Counted from the first letter of the stretch, positions 14,428-21,689 are shown. The stretch is 22,404 bases of DNA from Thermoplasmata archaeon (GCA_021797025.1 JAKAAK010000019.1:1-22404), one strand, 5' to 3'. The notes: a model not told the origin generated them from the sequence alone. Numbers and translations: made by a program.

Positions 14428-14559
14428 CTTTTATTCATAATTAGTTAATATTACACATGAAATACGAGTGGACATGGACAATACGTTTTTAAATCCTTTA
14501 TTCCTTTATATCTGTAACTGTTCACGTGGTGTTCACTTTGTAAAAGATAAAAGGTTCAT
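14424..14559 (+). repeat. 136-bp direct repeat, copy B
   Basis: Exact second copy of 14131-14266, offset 293 bases. The perfect identity next to a strongly diverged middle copy points to a recent duplication or gene conversion, or selection on the exact sequence. Confidence 0.95.
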
Positions 14560-14714
14560 ATACCAATGTTAAAATTTTATGTATTTTCCAGTTCTCTCAT
14601 AATCATATAATATATAAGAAATTAGTGTTCATAATTTTGTCCATTTTTTGATTCATAACCATTTATTTCCCTATCTCTCCAAATCCGGATATCTAAAACA
14701 TATATTAGATCTTG

Positions 14715-14862
14715 GAATATAAGGCCACAATCCTGGACCATGTTTATTCATATGTATATTATAATAGGAAATCAACATCACCATCTCAGATTTTCATGAT
14801 ATTATTCTTGATTTCACTTTGTTTCCATATATCTGATACTCTTCTGATATCAGATTTATATC
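14715..14862 (+). repeat. Palindrome-bearing repeat, copy 1, next to a partial dispersed repeat
   Basis: GAATATAAGGCCACAATC (from 14715) is the left end of the dispersed repeat. From about 14753, TGTATATTATAATAGGAA, CATCTCAGATTTT and TTTCCATATATCTGATA match the copy at 15049. It contains the perfect palindrome TCTGATATCAGA at 14843-14854. Confidence 0.65.
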
Positions 14863-15048
14863 CTATTCGTTTTAGTATTTACATAGCCATCACAGTTCGG
14901 GCATATAGTTCTTCAGGCCTAAATATTGTTATAATATCCTGCATTTGCAATTTTTAACGATAATTCTTTAAATCACTGCTTTAATTTATTGCCATATTTT
15001 TGCGGATTAAAACTATTGATTTTCATGTGAAACACTATTTTATTCCTA

Positions 15049-15165
15049 TGTATATAATAATAGGAAGCAGCAGCCGCCATATCAGATTTTAGGTATATAA
15101 CCCCTGATTTTTCAGCATTTCCATATATCTGATATTAATCTGATATCAGATCCGTATCTCAGATT
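15049..15165 (+). repeat. Palindrome-bearing repeat, copy 2
   Basis: TGTATATAATAATAGGAA, CATATCAGATTTT and TTTCCATATATCTGATA repeat the copy at 14753, about 296 bases to the left. It includes the perfect 14-base palindrome ATCTGATATCAGAT (15138-15151), flanked by further ATCTGA/TCAGAT half-sites. Confidence 0.65.
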
Positions 15166-15526
15166 AATATTATTCCTATGTTCTGCGTTGTTTTTTGTCT
15201 GCGTACTTTATAATTAGTTATGTAGGAAACGACGATGAAAGTGGAACGCGCAAAATTTTCATAATGAGCCTTTAAAACACAATGTCTTGAAGTGTTCCAT
15301 ACTTTTTTAAAATCGATTAGAGACATAGTAAAATACTCATTTTGAGAATGAACACTTAAAATTTGAATTCTAAGCCTTTAAATTACTGTACCTGCAATCA
15401 AATTCCATAATATAACAGATTGGAACAGATATTGCATATTCCATGGTATATCTCTATTTGTATCTGCATTCTATTACTATGAAACCATTAGTTTTACAGC
15501 TTGGTATACCGATAATTTACACTGTT

Positions 15527-15721
15527 TTATTCAAGTGCAGCATATACCTTCAATATTCTTGCCAGTGCGTCATTCATTGTTTCTCCATCATGTTTTAAAG
15601 ATATAAGCAAATTCCTGGTGCTTTCAGCAACCTTTACAGTAGTCATAAAATCCCTGGAACTATTGATTCCTTCATTCTCAGTATGCCTGGGGGTTAAGGA
15701 ACCAGCCTTCACAATTACCAT
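15527..15721 (-). CDS. Small VapB/RelB-like antitoxin, without a visible toxin
   Basis: 64 residues; the last 39 (MTTVKVAESTRNLLISLKHD, then GETMNDALARILKVYAALE) have the strand plus two-helix layout of archaeal VapB/RelB-type antitoxins: TT-[IV]-KV-x-E-x-T, L-x-x-L-K, GE(T/S)-x-(D/N)-x-[AV]. The start at 15721 is favoured by an AT-rich AAATATTATT box about 30 bases upstream; an internal ATG at 15646, preceded by AGGG, would give just the antitoxin core. No PIN or RelE toxin follows (15526 down to 14560 is non-coding), so it is orphaned. It may act in trans or be a leftover of a lost addiction module. Confidence 0.65.
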   Translation of the reverse strand: MVIVKAGSLTPRHTENEGINSSRDFMTTVKVAESTRNLLISLKHDGETMNDALARILKVYAALE

Positions 15722-16508
15722 GAAAATGATATGTGCTTTAATGGATAATAATATTTTGATTTTTCTGGTATACCGGTATGCATTTCTCTATATGGCTATT
15801 CAAAATCTCTCCCATCTTTTTTCCTTTGCATCGGTTAGACGTTACTGATAAATCACAATATCTCTATCCATATCTATCGAAGGAATTCATCGAACGAAAC
15901 CCAGTTTTTTCAATAATTCTTCCCGATTCCTCGAATCCTACGCCATACATATTATTTATATATAAAACGCAAGAAAGTACTTTTTCATAATTTCTTTTTC
16001 CTTTTTCAAAAATCCTTATTAACATTGAATGCCTGAAATATTATGTGGATGGCACAGTGAAAGTATCCCTTGAAGTGACCCTGGATGGAATCGATCAGGC
16101 CATAATAGGCATATTCAAAAATTCACCATCAAGATATTTTTATGCATATCAGATACGGACTCTCCTGGAATACAATGGAATCTAAATTGGGTATGGAACT
16201 CTTTCATTCAAACTACACGTTCTATCTATCCTATCTCTTATAGAAATGGAAAAAACAAGCAGGCACGCAAAATATAAACTTGCATAATCATTCTCATCAT
16301 CTCAATTAGGTAGGTGTCCATATTCTATCAATCAAGAAGCAATGAGGCAGTAAGATGTATCTGGCATTATAACATTATTATGCTTTTTATCTTACCTGTT
16401 TTCAATATTTGTTTCATTATTCTATATTTAAACCGTTTGAAAATCCTATATTTTATTGGTTGGTTTCGGATCTATGTAACATTATCTTTTACTATAGTCA
16501 ACATAAAA
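15722..16508. other. Mostly non-coding stretch holding one truncated gene
   Basis: No complete gene is convincing here. A short palindrome GATTC-CTC-GAATC lies at 15925-15937. One protein-like plus-strand fragment, 16021-16185, is listed separately. The rest is AT-rich without coding signals, repeats or RNA structure that I can support. Confidence 0.4.
16021..16185 (+). pseudogene. Truncated winged-helix-type gene fragment
   Basis: An open frame without a usable start reads NIECLKYYVDGTVKVSLEVT, then LDGIDQAIIGIFKNSPSRYF and YAYQIRTLLEYNGI before a stop at 16183-16185. The ending resembles the first two helices of a winged helix (I-x-x-IFKNSPSRYFYAYQI), with the recognition helix missing, and the codon use is better than its surroundings. 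It lies between two AT-rich non-coding parts, so it is probably the remains of a regulator broken at both ends. Confidence 0.4.
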
Positions 16509-17870
16509 TTAACGATTAAAGAAGGTCAATATTAATAATGCCGAAGTAAGTATTACTAATATTCCGGTTGCTATTAATAGATATTTTGTGGATTTTTCTG
16601 TTGTTTTAGCATTTTCAAAATTCAATTTTACTATTGTAATCCGGTTTATATTGTTAATATATTCTATTGCTGTTCTGTTAGCTTTCACTGAATAATTAAT
16701 GTTTTCTGTTAACATTTTGAATATTAATTGAGTTACATTAAAATTTTTATATTTCCAAAAATATATAGATTCACCCACAATAGTACCAGTATGTTCATAA
16801 ATTAATTCAGGAGCTTTAAACGGGATACTATTGTTAATTATTTTTTTAATGGTTTTCTCATTTTCATTATTAAATAATTCTAAGCTATTAATATTGCTAG
16901 AAAGCACATGCAATTTTTCAGTTAGGATCTGGAATAAGTTTTTCAAATCAGTTTTTGGCAATTCATTTCCCAAATTAAAATTAGCAATTTCCTTAATTGC
17001 ACTCTTTTGCAAATAATCAGTATATTTTGTAAATAAAATCATTAATTCAGCAAAGAGTATGTTTGCCGGCCATTCATCGGGAATATCTATAAGATTTTTA
17101 TCTGGAATAGATAATAAAGGCCTTATTAATACACCAATAGATGTAAAAACATTATCATCCAGGGTATATTGGTAAATTAATGGTCTCGGGTCATCTATAC
17201 TACTAGTATATAGACCTCTGAAAACCAGTGAATTATTATATAAGCTTACGGAATGGCGATTTTCGGCTTTATTATTAAAATTTACAGGTTCTAATTTTAT
17301 AAGTTTTTCATAATCTTTGGAAGATAACAGAGATTTATCAGTTTGACTAACTTTCTGAATTTTATTATCGATATCAGAAAATGATTTTTTATCTGTACAA
17401 AATGATAAATCCAAAATTTCATAGGATGATGAAGTAAATTGATACGGTGGGTGATTGTATATATCCTTGCTAATTATACCAAAATTTTTTTGAATGGACT
17501 CGCCAATATACGTTGATAGATTTATTATGTCTTTTTCAAACCCATTACTCATTCTTTTGTTTATTATGTTTATATCCAATTCCGTTTCTAATATAATCGC
17601 AGGCAAAGGTAATTTGCCAACATCACCTTTATAGTATATTATCGTAATGTTTGCTTTGTTTATATAATTAAAAAGAGTATTCCCCTTAGTGATCGGGTCG
17701 AGTGGATAATCGTATGCGGGATTGATCAAATTATTGATGTTAACAGCATATTTTTTATTGAATTCAAGATCACCAATATTAAAAACTTTTTTTATGGTTT
17801 CCGCACAATCCTCATTTATAAGGTCTCCTATTATAAGATTCCCATATTTACATTTAATTTTTTGGTTCAT
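16509..17870 (-). CDS. Unrecognised 453-aa protein with a C-terminal membrane anchor
   Basis: A long, asparagine- and isoleucine-rich protein. The bulk is soluble, with mixed strands and helices (ANITIIYYKGDVGKLPLPAI, ELDINIINKRMSNGFEKDII). The last 25 residues (KYLLIATGILVILTSALLIL and TFFNR) form one membrane helix preceded by a helical stretch, giving a tail-anchored topology. I recognise no domain. A TATA box, GTTTATAATTAAAT (about 17890-17903), lies about 27 bases before ATG 17870, so the gene is probably leaderless. Its AT content is higher than that of the left-hand operon, hinting at a separate origin. The same-strand gene at 17974-18573 is upstream with its own promoter. Function unknown. 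Confidence 0.75.
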   Translation of the reverse strand: MNQKIKCKYGNLIIGDLINEDCAETIKKVFNIGDLEFNKKYAVNINNLINPAYDYPLDPITKGNTLFNYINKANITIIYYKGDVGKLPLPAIILETELDINIINKRMSNGFEKDIINLSTYIGESIQKNFGIISKDIYNHPPYQFTSSSYEILDLSFCTDKKSFSDIDNKIQKVSQTDKSLLSSKDYEKLIKLEPVNFNNKAENRHSVSLYNNSLVFRGLYTSSIDDPRPLIYQYTLDDNVFTSIGVLIRPLLSIPDKNLIDIPDEWPANILFAELMILFTKYTDYLQKSAIKEIANFNLGNELPKTDLKNLFQILTEKLHVLSSNINSLELFNNENEKTIKKIINNSIPFKAPELIYEHTGTIVGESIYFWKYKNFNVTQLIFKMLTENINYSVKANRTAIEYINNINRITIVKLNFENAKTTEKSTKYLLIATGILVILTSALLILTFFNR

Positions 17871-17973
17871 TAATAGTTATACATTGATTTAATTATAAAC
17901 TTTCATATAATTATTCTTACAGTTTAAGAACAGTCTATATACTTTCATTACATCTTTATAAAAGTCTGAGAAT

Positions 17974-18573
17974 CTAATTTTCAATAGTTCCCTCCCAAAT
18001 ATTATCGTATCTGGTAACTAAACCACGATCGTCTACATAAACGATACACTTATATTTGGAGTCTTCATTAATATATCTAAATTTTTTTGGCCCAATTAAT
18101 TCATATGTTTGAGTTAAAATTGACGTCTCTAAAGTTGGAACCTTAATATATATAACATTGAATGTTTCCTTTTTTGATCCTCTTCTCAACATTTCATTGA
18201 TTGGGAAATAATTTGTCAATGGGGTAGATGATATGTCAACAAATCTTGCACTATTTGCAATTTTATGCAATTCTGAATTCCTATTGGACATCCAATCATC
18301 GTTTTCATACGTAAGATATAAAGAATTAATTTCGACAGGCCTTGTTGATGAGGGATTATAATGAACGCATTTCAGCATAAATTGTTGATTTTCAAAAGTT
18401 TTGTCACAAGAAATATGGTATTCTAGGGAGAACGATTCAAGTTCATTTAGAAAACCAACTGATAGAGATTCTACAATTATTCTATCAGGAATAGACATTC
18501 TTACTTTTTCGATTCCCAGAATCTTATCATTACTCTTTTTTATCCATGTTACTTGAATTTTCTCATTATTCAT
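17974..18573 (-). CDS. Unrecognised 199-aa protein, possibly beta-rich lipid-binding-like at its C-terminus
   Basis: A soluble protein without signal peptide or membrane helix. It is rich in strand-like segments: IQVTWIKKSNDKILGIEKVR, SFSLEYHISCDKTFENQQFM, NSLYLTYEN. The end, YELIGPKKFRYINEDSKYKC then IVYVDDRGLVTRYDNIWEG, recalls the end of the putative glycolipid-binding family (DUF1089), where a strand is followed by VD-x-x-GLV-x-x-Y; the likeness is weak and covers only this part. TTTTTATATTG (about 18599-18609) is a TATA box about 28 bases before ATG 18573. It is divergent from the toxin-antitoxin pair at 18654. Function unknown. Confidence 0.7.
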   Translation of the reverse strand: MNNEKIQVTWIKKSNDKILGIEKVRMSIPDRIIVESLSVGFLNELESFSLEYHISCDKTFENQQFMLKCVHYNPSSTRPVEINSLYLTYENDDWMSNRNSELHKIANSARFVDISSTPLTNYFPINEMLRRGSKKETFNVIYIKVPTLETSILTQTYELIGPKKFRYINEDSKYKCIVYVDDRGLVTRYDNIWEGTIEN

Positions 18574-18653
18574 TTAAAACATCAATTCATTAGTCAATAT
18601 AAAAATTATGTACCATATATAAGTTTATATATTATATATTAATATATAATATC
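18574..18653. promoter_or_regulatory. Divergent promoter region upstream of the toxin-antitoxin pair
   Basis: To the right, a run of TATA-like sequence (TTTATATATTATATA, about 18624-18638) ends about 15-25 bases before ATG 18654. To the left is the TATA box of the 199-aa gene. The alternating TATATTA/TAATATA steps are near-palindromic and could serve autoregulation by the antitoxin. Confidence 0.5.
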
Positions 18654-18917
18654 ATGAACAGCAATTCTATTATTCATTACCCTCGGCTGGACACAGTAAT
18701 TATGGTGGAAAATAAAATAAAAAGCGAGGAAGAATGGAAATCAAAAAGGCAGCTATGGCTATCCCTTGACAAGAAAATAATGTACCAGACATTCAATATT
18801 ATTATTTCCTACCTTGAGGAATCGGGGAAAATAACAGTAAAGGATGGAAAAATAATATGGATCTGGAATCCCGGTCTCGTTAAAAAATACAGTAACAGTA
18901 GTTTGGTGTTGAAATAA
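18654..18917 (+). CDS. Winged-helix antitoxin of a type II toxin-antitoxin pair
   Basis: 87 residues. The pattern YPRLDTVIMVENKIKSEEEW, then SKRQLWLSLDKKIMYQTFNI, IISYLEESGKI and DGKIIWIWNP is that of a small archaeal winged-helix family: N-terminal RLDTV, a helix ending in (T/S)KRELW, the recognition helix MYQTF-x-x-II-x-YL, and the wing KI-x-WIW. It often stands directly before RelE/ParE-type toxin genes, as here, where its TAA overlaps the next ATG by one base (18915-18919). It should neutralise the toxin and repress the pair's promoter. The toxin being broken (next entry), the antitoxin is now unpaired. Confidence 0.75.
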   Translation: MNSNSIIHYPRLDTVIMVENKIKSEEEWKSKRQLWLSLDKKIMYQTFNIIISYLEESGKITVKDGKIIWIWNPGLVKKYSNSSLVLK

Positions 18918-19242
18918 TGGATAAGAAAGTTTCTGTGGCTTTTGCCGATGAAAGCATCCAGGAAGCATATTTCGAAACAAGAGAGGAGAATCCTAAGTTA
19001 TATAAATTCCTTGAAAGAGCAACAGATGATATAAAAAAGGATCCATTCTATGGAATACAAATACCCAAGAAACTAATTCCACGGACTTATAAACAAAAAT
19101 ATGGCATAGACAATTATGGAAATACAATCTGCCCAATGCATGGCGGCTAATATATTCTGTTGCTGGTGATGAGATTGAGATAATCGCAATACTTCTTGAA
19201 TGGTTCCCGCATAAAGAATATGAAGAAAGATTCCATTATTGA
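18917..19242 (+). pseudogene. RelE/ParE-type toxin gene inactivated by a one-base deletion
   Basis: The first frame gives MDKKVSVAFADESIQEAYFE and on through RTYKQKYGIDN, then shifts and stops at 19150. In the plus-2 frame the sequence resumes sensibly: QLWKYNLPNAWRLIYSVAGD, then EIEIIAILLEWFPHKEYEERF HY, stop at 19240-19242. WRLIYS and EWFxHKEYExRF are typical endings of RelE-superfamily toxins. Restoring one T near 19112-19115 (GACAATTTATGG instead of GACAATTATGG) joins both halves as DNLWKYNLP. The intact toxin would have been about 109 residues and would act on mRNA or gyrase depending on subfamily. Here it is dead unless the base is a sequencing error. Confidence 0.85.
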
Positions 19243-19454
19243 TATATAAAAATTCATATAATATTTTCATATGTATTTCTATAGCATCTTTAAATTCCAT
19301 TAAACACAAAGGCTACATAAATCCAGACTATGCTCTTGCCTATGCAATTATAAAGCGTTTTAACTTAACCCCTAAAGATAAAGAAAAAATCAAAGAGCTG
19401 GACATGGATGATAAAATAAGGCAGATAATTTATGAAGCCCTTGGAATAGAATAA
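19239..19454 (+). CDS. First of three paralogous small proteins, start probably damaged
   Basis: The part from ISIASLNSIKHKGYINPDYA to LAYAIIKRFNLTPKDKEKIK, then ELDMDDKIRQIIYEALGIE is homologous to the genes at 19513 and 21972 (shared pattern: Y-x-x-A-x-x-[IL]I-x-x-[FY]-x-LT-x-x-x-K-(D/E)KI, ending YE-[IA]LGI). An ATG at 19271-19273 sits where the leaderless start should be but is out of frame by one base; removing the T at 19274 would give MISIASLNS. As it stands only a TTG at 19239 is in frame. So it is either a pseudogene through a one-base insertion or uses an unusual start. Function unknown. Confidence 0.5.
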   Translation: MIYKNSYNIFICISIASLNSIKHKGYINPDYALAYAIIKRFNLTPKDKEKIKELDMDDKIRQIIYEALGIE

Positions 19455-19481
19455 GTAACCATGCCGTTTTTTTATGTCCAG

Positions 19482-19493
19482 AAATTTATATAC
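19482..19493 (+). promoter_or_regulatory. TATA box of the second paralogue
   Basis: AAATTTATATAC is about 25 bases before ATG 19513, with no ribosome binding site in between. The same arrangement (TATTTATATAC, then ATATTTA-TCATGGTT) stands before the third paralogue at 21972. Confidence 0.6.
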
Positions 19494-19512
19494 TGTTTAT
19501 AGATATTTACTC

Positions 19513-19701
19513 ATGGTTACAGCAGATACCAAAGAACCTCTATCAGTGGTTATGAAACAGTCCATATTCCTTTCATATTCAGCAGCAGAATACCTTATTA
19601 AAAAGTATCATCTTACCAAGGCAGACAAGGATAAAATTGATGCAAGTATCACGGATCTAAAAGTTAAAAAAGCAGTATATGAAATCCTGGGTATAGAATG
19701 A
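19513..19701 (+). CDS. Second of three paralogous small proteins (62 aa)
   Basis: MVTADTKEPLSVVMKQSIFL, then SYSAAEYLIKKYHLTKADKD and KIDASITDLKVKKAVYEILG. The core (SYS-x-AE-x-LIK-x-(Y/F)HLT(K/R)A-x-KDKIDA-x-ITD) is nearly the same as in the third paralogue. The protein is all-helical, without cysteines or membrane segments. I chose ATG 19513 because a TATA box lies 25 bases upstream and similarity to the third copy begins at MV. Its stop overlaps the start of the membrane protein at 19698 (ATGA), so the two are co-translated. Small-helical plus membrane protein suggests a two-gene module, but no function is known to me. Confidence 0.7.
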   Translation: MVTADTKEPLSVVMKQSIFLSYSAAEYLIKKYHLTKADKDKIDASITDLKVKKAVYEILGIE

Positions 19702-20009
19702 TCGAATACCAGGCAATAGCAGAATCATCTGCGGTAATTTTAACAATATATTTTTTATTTTTTCCCATTGTTGTATCATCACTTTTCTCTAAAAATTCAC
19801 TTCTGATGTTACTCTCTTTAGTCAGGCTGCAGCTTTCAATTAATTTTTTATTGTTCGGGATAACCATAATATTGGCAGTGATTGAAAATTTTTATTCTTT
19901 TATATTTTTAATAATATCCCTTATATTCCTCCCAGTCTCGTTAAATTATATGCTAAAATCTTTTGAATATGATTTAAGTGTTGATAAATCCTTGAAAGCC
20001 AGGTTATAG
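19698..20009 (+). CDS. Small membrane protein coupled to the preceding paralogue
   Basis: 103 residues, three or four hydrophobic segments: AVILTIYFLFFPIVVSSLFS, SLLMLLSLVRLQLSINFLLF, GITIILAVIENFYSFIFLII and SLIFLPVSLNYML, then a short charged tail (KSFEYDLSVDKSLKARL). The ATG overlaps the stop of the 62-aa gene. No family recognised. The third copy of the 62-aa gene at 21972 is not followed by such a protein, so the pair is not always kept. Abutting it on the other strand is a gene fragment (20010-20232). Confidence 0.6.
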   Translation: MIEYQAIAESSAVILTIYFLFFPIVVSSLFSKNSLLMLLSLVRLQLSINFLLFGITIILAVIENFYSFIFLIISLIFLPVSLNYMLKSFEYDLSVDKSLKARL

Positions 20010-20232
20010 GTCTTATTTCTCTCCCATCTAATTTCCTGAACTTCTTCAACAGCTTAGTGTCCTTTAATATTTCTTCCAGGACATTTTCAATAAGTTTGGC
20101 CTTGAATGATTCCTGTGCAACCTCTATCATCTTCTTTGCTATCCCCGGCATTGTCTCAGATTTCTCTATGGTATCCTCGATCTCCTTCTCCCTGTTTTCA
20201 TAGTCTAAGGCTAACTTCTCATCGAATGGAAG
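20010..20232 (-). pseudogene. C-terminal fragment of a repeated gene, copy 1
   Basis: An open minus-strand frame after an in-frame stop at 20235-20233: LPFDEKLALDYENREKEIED, TIEKSETMPGIAKKMIEVAQ, ESFKAKLIENVLEEILKDTK, LLKKFRKLDG. It is a charged helical, possibly coiled-coil tail. The segment ESFK-x-KL-x-ENVLEEILKD is repeated at 21580-21678. Both pieces lack a front end, so they are probably tails of one gene family scattered by recombination. The parent gene is not in the window and I cannot name it. Confidence 0.55.
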
Positions 20233-20303
20233 TCAGCAGTTATGGCAATATAATTGAAATCCACATAAAATTTAACAATCATTCCTGATCTTCTATGCGA
20301 AGA

Positions 20304-20355
20304 TTTATATATTTTATATATTTACAATATTGTAATAACATTGAATTAAATTCAA
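20304..20355 (+). promoter_or_regulatory. Promoter with two palindromic candidate operators
   Basis: TTTATATATTTTATATA (20304-20320) is a TATA box. Directly after it is the perfect palindrome TTACAATATTGTAA (20322-20335), and a second, TTGAATT-A-AATTCAA, is at 20341-20355. Palindromes at and after the start point suggest repression. The leader of the 63-aa gene then runs to 20391. Confidence 0.55.
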
Positions 20356-20390
20356 AGTATAATTAGAAATGTATAAAGAGGTGTGGCAAT

Positions 20391-20582
20391 ATGCAAAGTA
20401 CATATCAAAATGATAGTAAAAAAAATAAGAAAAGTGTAAATGAAATTGTAGATGAAATCCTTAATTCTGATTATGTAGAATTAAGAAAAAAACCAAATAA
20501 AAATGGTGATTGCCTTCCCTCAGTAAATATATTAACTGGAAAACTAGTATACGAATGCCCTGTAAAGAAAAAAAAGAAATGA
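20391..20582 (+). CDS. Hypothetical basic protein (63 aa)
   Basis: MQSTYQNDSKKNKKSVNEIV, then DEILNSDYVELRKKPNKNGD and on to a lysine-rich end. Two cysteines (GDCLPS, VYECPV) flank a strand-like stretch. The start is supported by GAGGTG ahead of ATG 20391, an SD-led start unlike its leaderless neighbours. Its stop overlaps an ATG at 20579 that opens the probable original start of the next gene. It is read from the promoter with the palindromic operators. Not recognised. Confidence 0.65.
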   Translation: MQSTYQNDSKKNKKSVNEIVDEILNSDYVELRKKPNKNGDCLPSVNILTGKLVYECPVKKKKK

Positions 20583-20597
20583 TTATTTTTATAAAAG

Positions 20598-21569
20598 TTG
20601 GTATTATTGTTTTATTTCCCTGGTACATTAGAGATCCTGACAAGACGAATTAGTTATAGCCATCCAGCCCGCGAATCTAAAAAGTATATAACGGAGGAAT
20701 TAACCATCCAAAACGCGGGTACTAAAATAGTAAATGAGATTATACTGCAAATTGATAATTTTAGAGATAACTTAAATATATTGGATAAAGAGAATACAAA
20801 TGTTGTATATCTTCCTAAAAATGAAATAATAAGAAGAAATAATGGGCACATAGATAGTGACATTATAAAGGAGTTTGTAGGCAATAAAATTTATTTACTA
20901 TGGATTATCTTAAACGAGCCATTGCTGCCGGGGCATCAAGAAAAATTATTTATGAAATATATTCAAGCAGCAAAAATAAAGCGTGGCATTATATTTCAGC
21001 AAGCTCAGTATTATGATAAAATTAGTTTTTATGATCGAGAGACAATAAGTATCTTTTCAAGTCTAGAAGAGGGATTAACAATTAGTAGCACCCCTAAACC
21101 ATTTGCAATCACCAGAGACCAAAAGTTACTGATTTTTATTCATGAAGATGTTTCTATTACTGACAATAACGTAACTACTTTGCCAGACAATATCATCCAT
21201 TGGTATTATGACCCGCATGCCAACACGTTTCACTATTCTATATCGGGAGATATAAAAACAAAACAAAATATAGATTATATCCTTCATAAGTATATCATTG
21301 CACCAGAAAAAGAGGAAAAGTATTTAATAAGCACATTATTGCTGTTCGCACTATTATTTCCGGTTGTTTCGGAGATATTATTACTATACTCTCATTCAAG
21401 TAATGTCTCGCATTTTTTCAACATTCTTGAAGTTGAATTTGTTTTAATTCTAACTCTTAGTTTTGCACAGCTAAGAACCAAACTAATTAATTATAGGTCA
21501 TTGCTTACGGCATCCATATTGCTTATATTAGCGGCCTTTGTAATATATATAGTAGGACCGTTAATATAG
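20598..21569 (+). CDS. Unrecognised membrane protein, probably frameshifted near its start
   Basis: 323 residues from TTG 20598. A soluble region (ISYSHPARESKKYITEELTI, QNAGTKIVNEIILQIDNF) looks beta-rich and extracytoplasmic; the C-terminus has three membrane helices (YLISTLLLFALLFPVVSEIL, VEFVLILTLSFAQL, SLLTASILLILAAFVIYIVG). The TTG has no ribosome binding site. An ATG at 20579, overlapping the previous stop (ATGA), opens another frame with a good membrane anchor (MIIFIKVGIIVLFPWYIRDP) that breaks at a stop after DKTN. Removing one base near 20645-20650 would join DPDKT to ISYSHPA. I therefore suspect a one-base insertion. Function unknown. Confidence 0.6.
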   Translation: MVLLFYFPGTLEILTRRISYSHPARESKKYITEELTIQNAGTKIVNEIILQIDNFRDNLNILDKENTNVVYLPKNEIIRRNNGHIDSDIIKEFVGNKIYLLWIILNEPLLPGHQEKLFMKYIQAAKIKRGIIFQQAQYYDKISFYDRETISIFSSLEEGLTISSTPKPFAITRDQKLLIFIHEDVSITDNNVTTLPDNIIHWYYDPHANTFHYSISGDIKTKQNIDYILHKYIIAPEKEEKYLISTLLLFALLFPVVSEILLLYSHSSNVSHFFNILEVEFVLILTLSFAQLRTKLINYRSLLTASILLILAAFVIYIVGPLI

Positions 21570-21579
21570 AGAGAATATT

Positions 21580-21678
21580 TTAATTTCTATTGATTTCGTT
21601 TCTAAATTTATTTAATAATTCTGGGTCCTTCAATATTTCCTCTAAAACATTTTCCATTAATTTGGATTTAAAAGATTC
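21580..21678 (-). pseudogene. C-terminal fragment of a repeated gene, copy 2
   Basis: Minus-strand ESFKSKLMENVLEEILKDPE then LLNKFRNEINRN and stop. It matches copy 1 at 20010-20232 (ESFKAKLIENVLEEILKD). Similarity stops right at the glutamate before SFK, so the break point is sharp. It is followed on the right by the ribbon-helix-helix remnant in opposite orientation, another sign of recombination. Confidence 0.55.
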
Positions 21679-21689
21679 CGGTACTGCAG

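Larger units (their letters stand above)
14560..15526. other. Gene-free stretch with repeats and no supported coding sequence
   Basis: Besides the palindrome-bearing repeats, 15210-15300 holds a degenerate fourth copy of the 136-bp unit: ATAATTAGTTA, then ATGAAA, GTGGAAC (15241-15247) and GTGTTCCA (15292-15299), the last two forming an inverted TGGAAC/GTTCCA pair. An 81-codon frame over 14712-14957 has no coding character. I see no RNA gene. Confidence 0.5.

Noticed and set aside
14131..14559. CRISPR array
   Set aside because: The identical copies are 136 bp long with only one diverged copy between them and uneven spacing (179 and 114 bases); no cas genes are nearby.
14712..14957. 81-codon plus-strand frame
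   Set aside because: It runs through the palindrome-bearing repeat and is not open in the second copy of that repeat.
15921..15945. tRNA 3' end or attachment-site remnant
   Set aside because: The GATTC-CTC-GAATC palindrome recalls a T-arm, but there is no acceptor stem, anticodon arm or flanking tRNA sequence.
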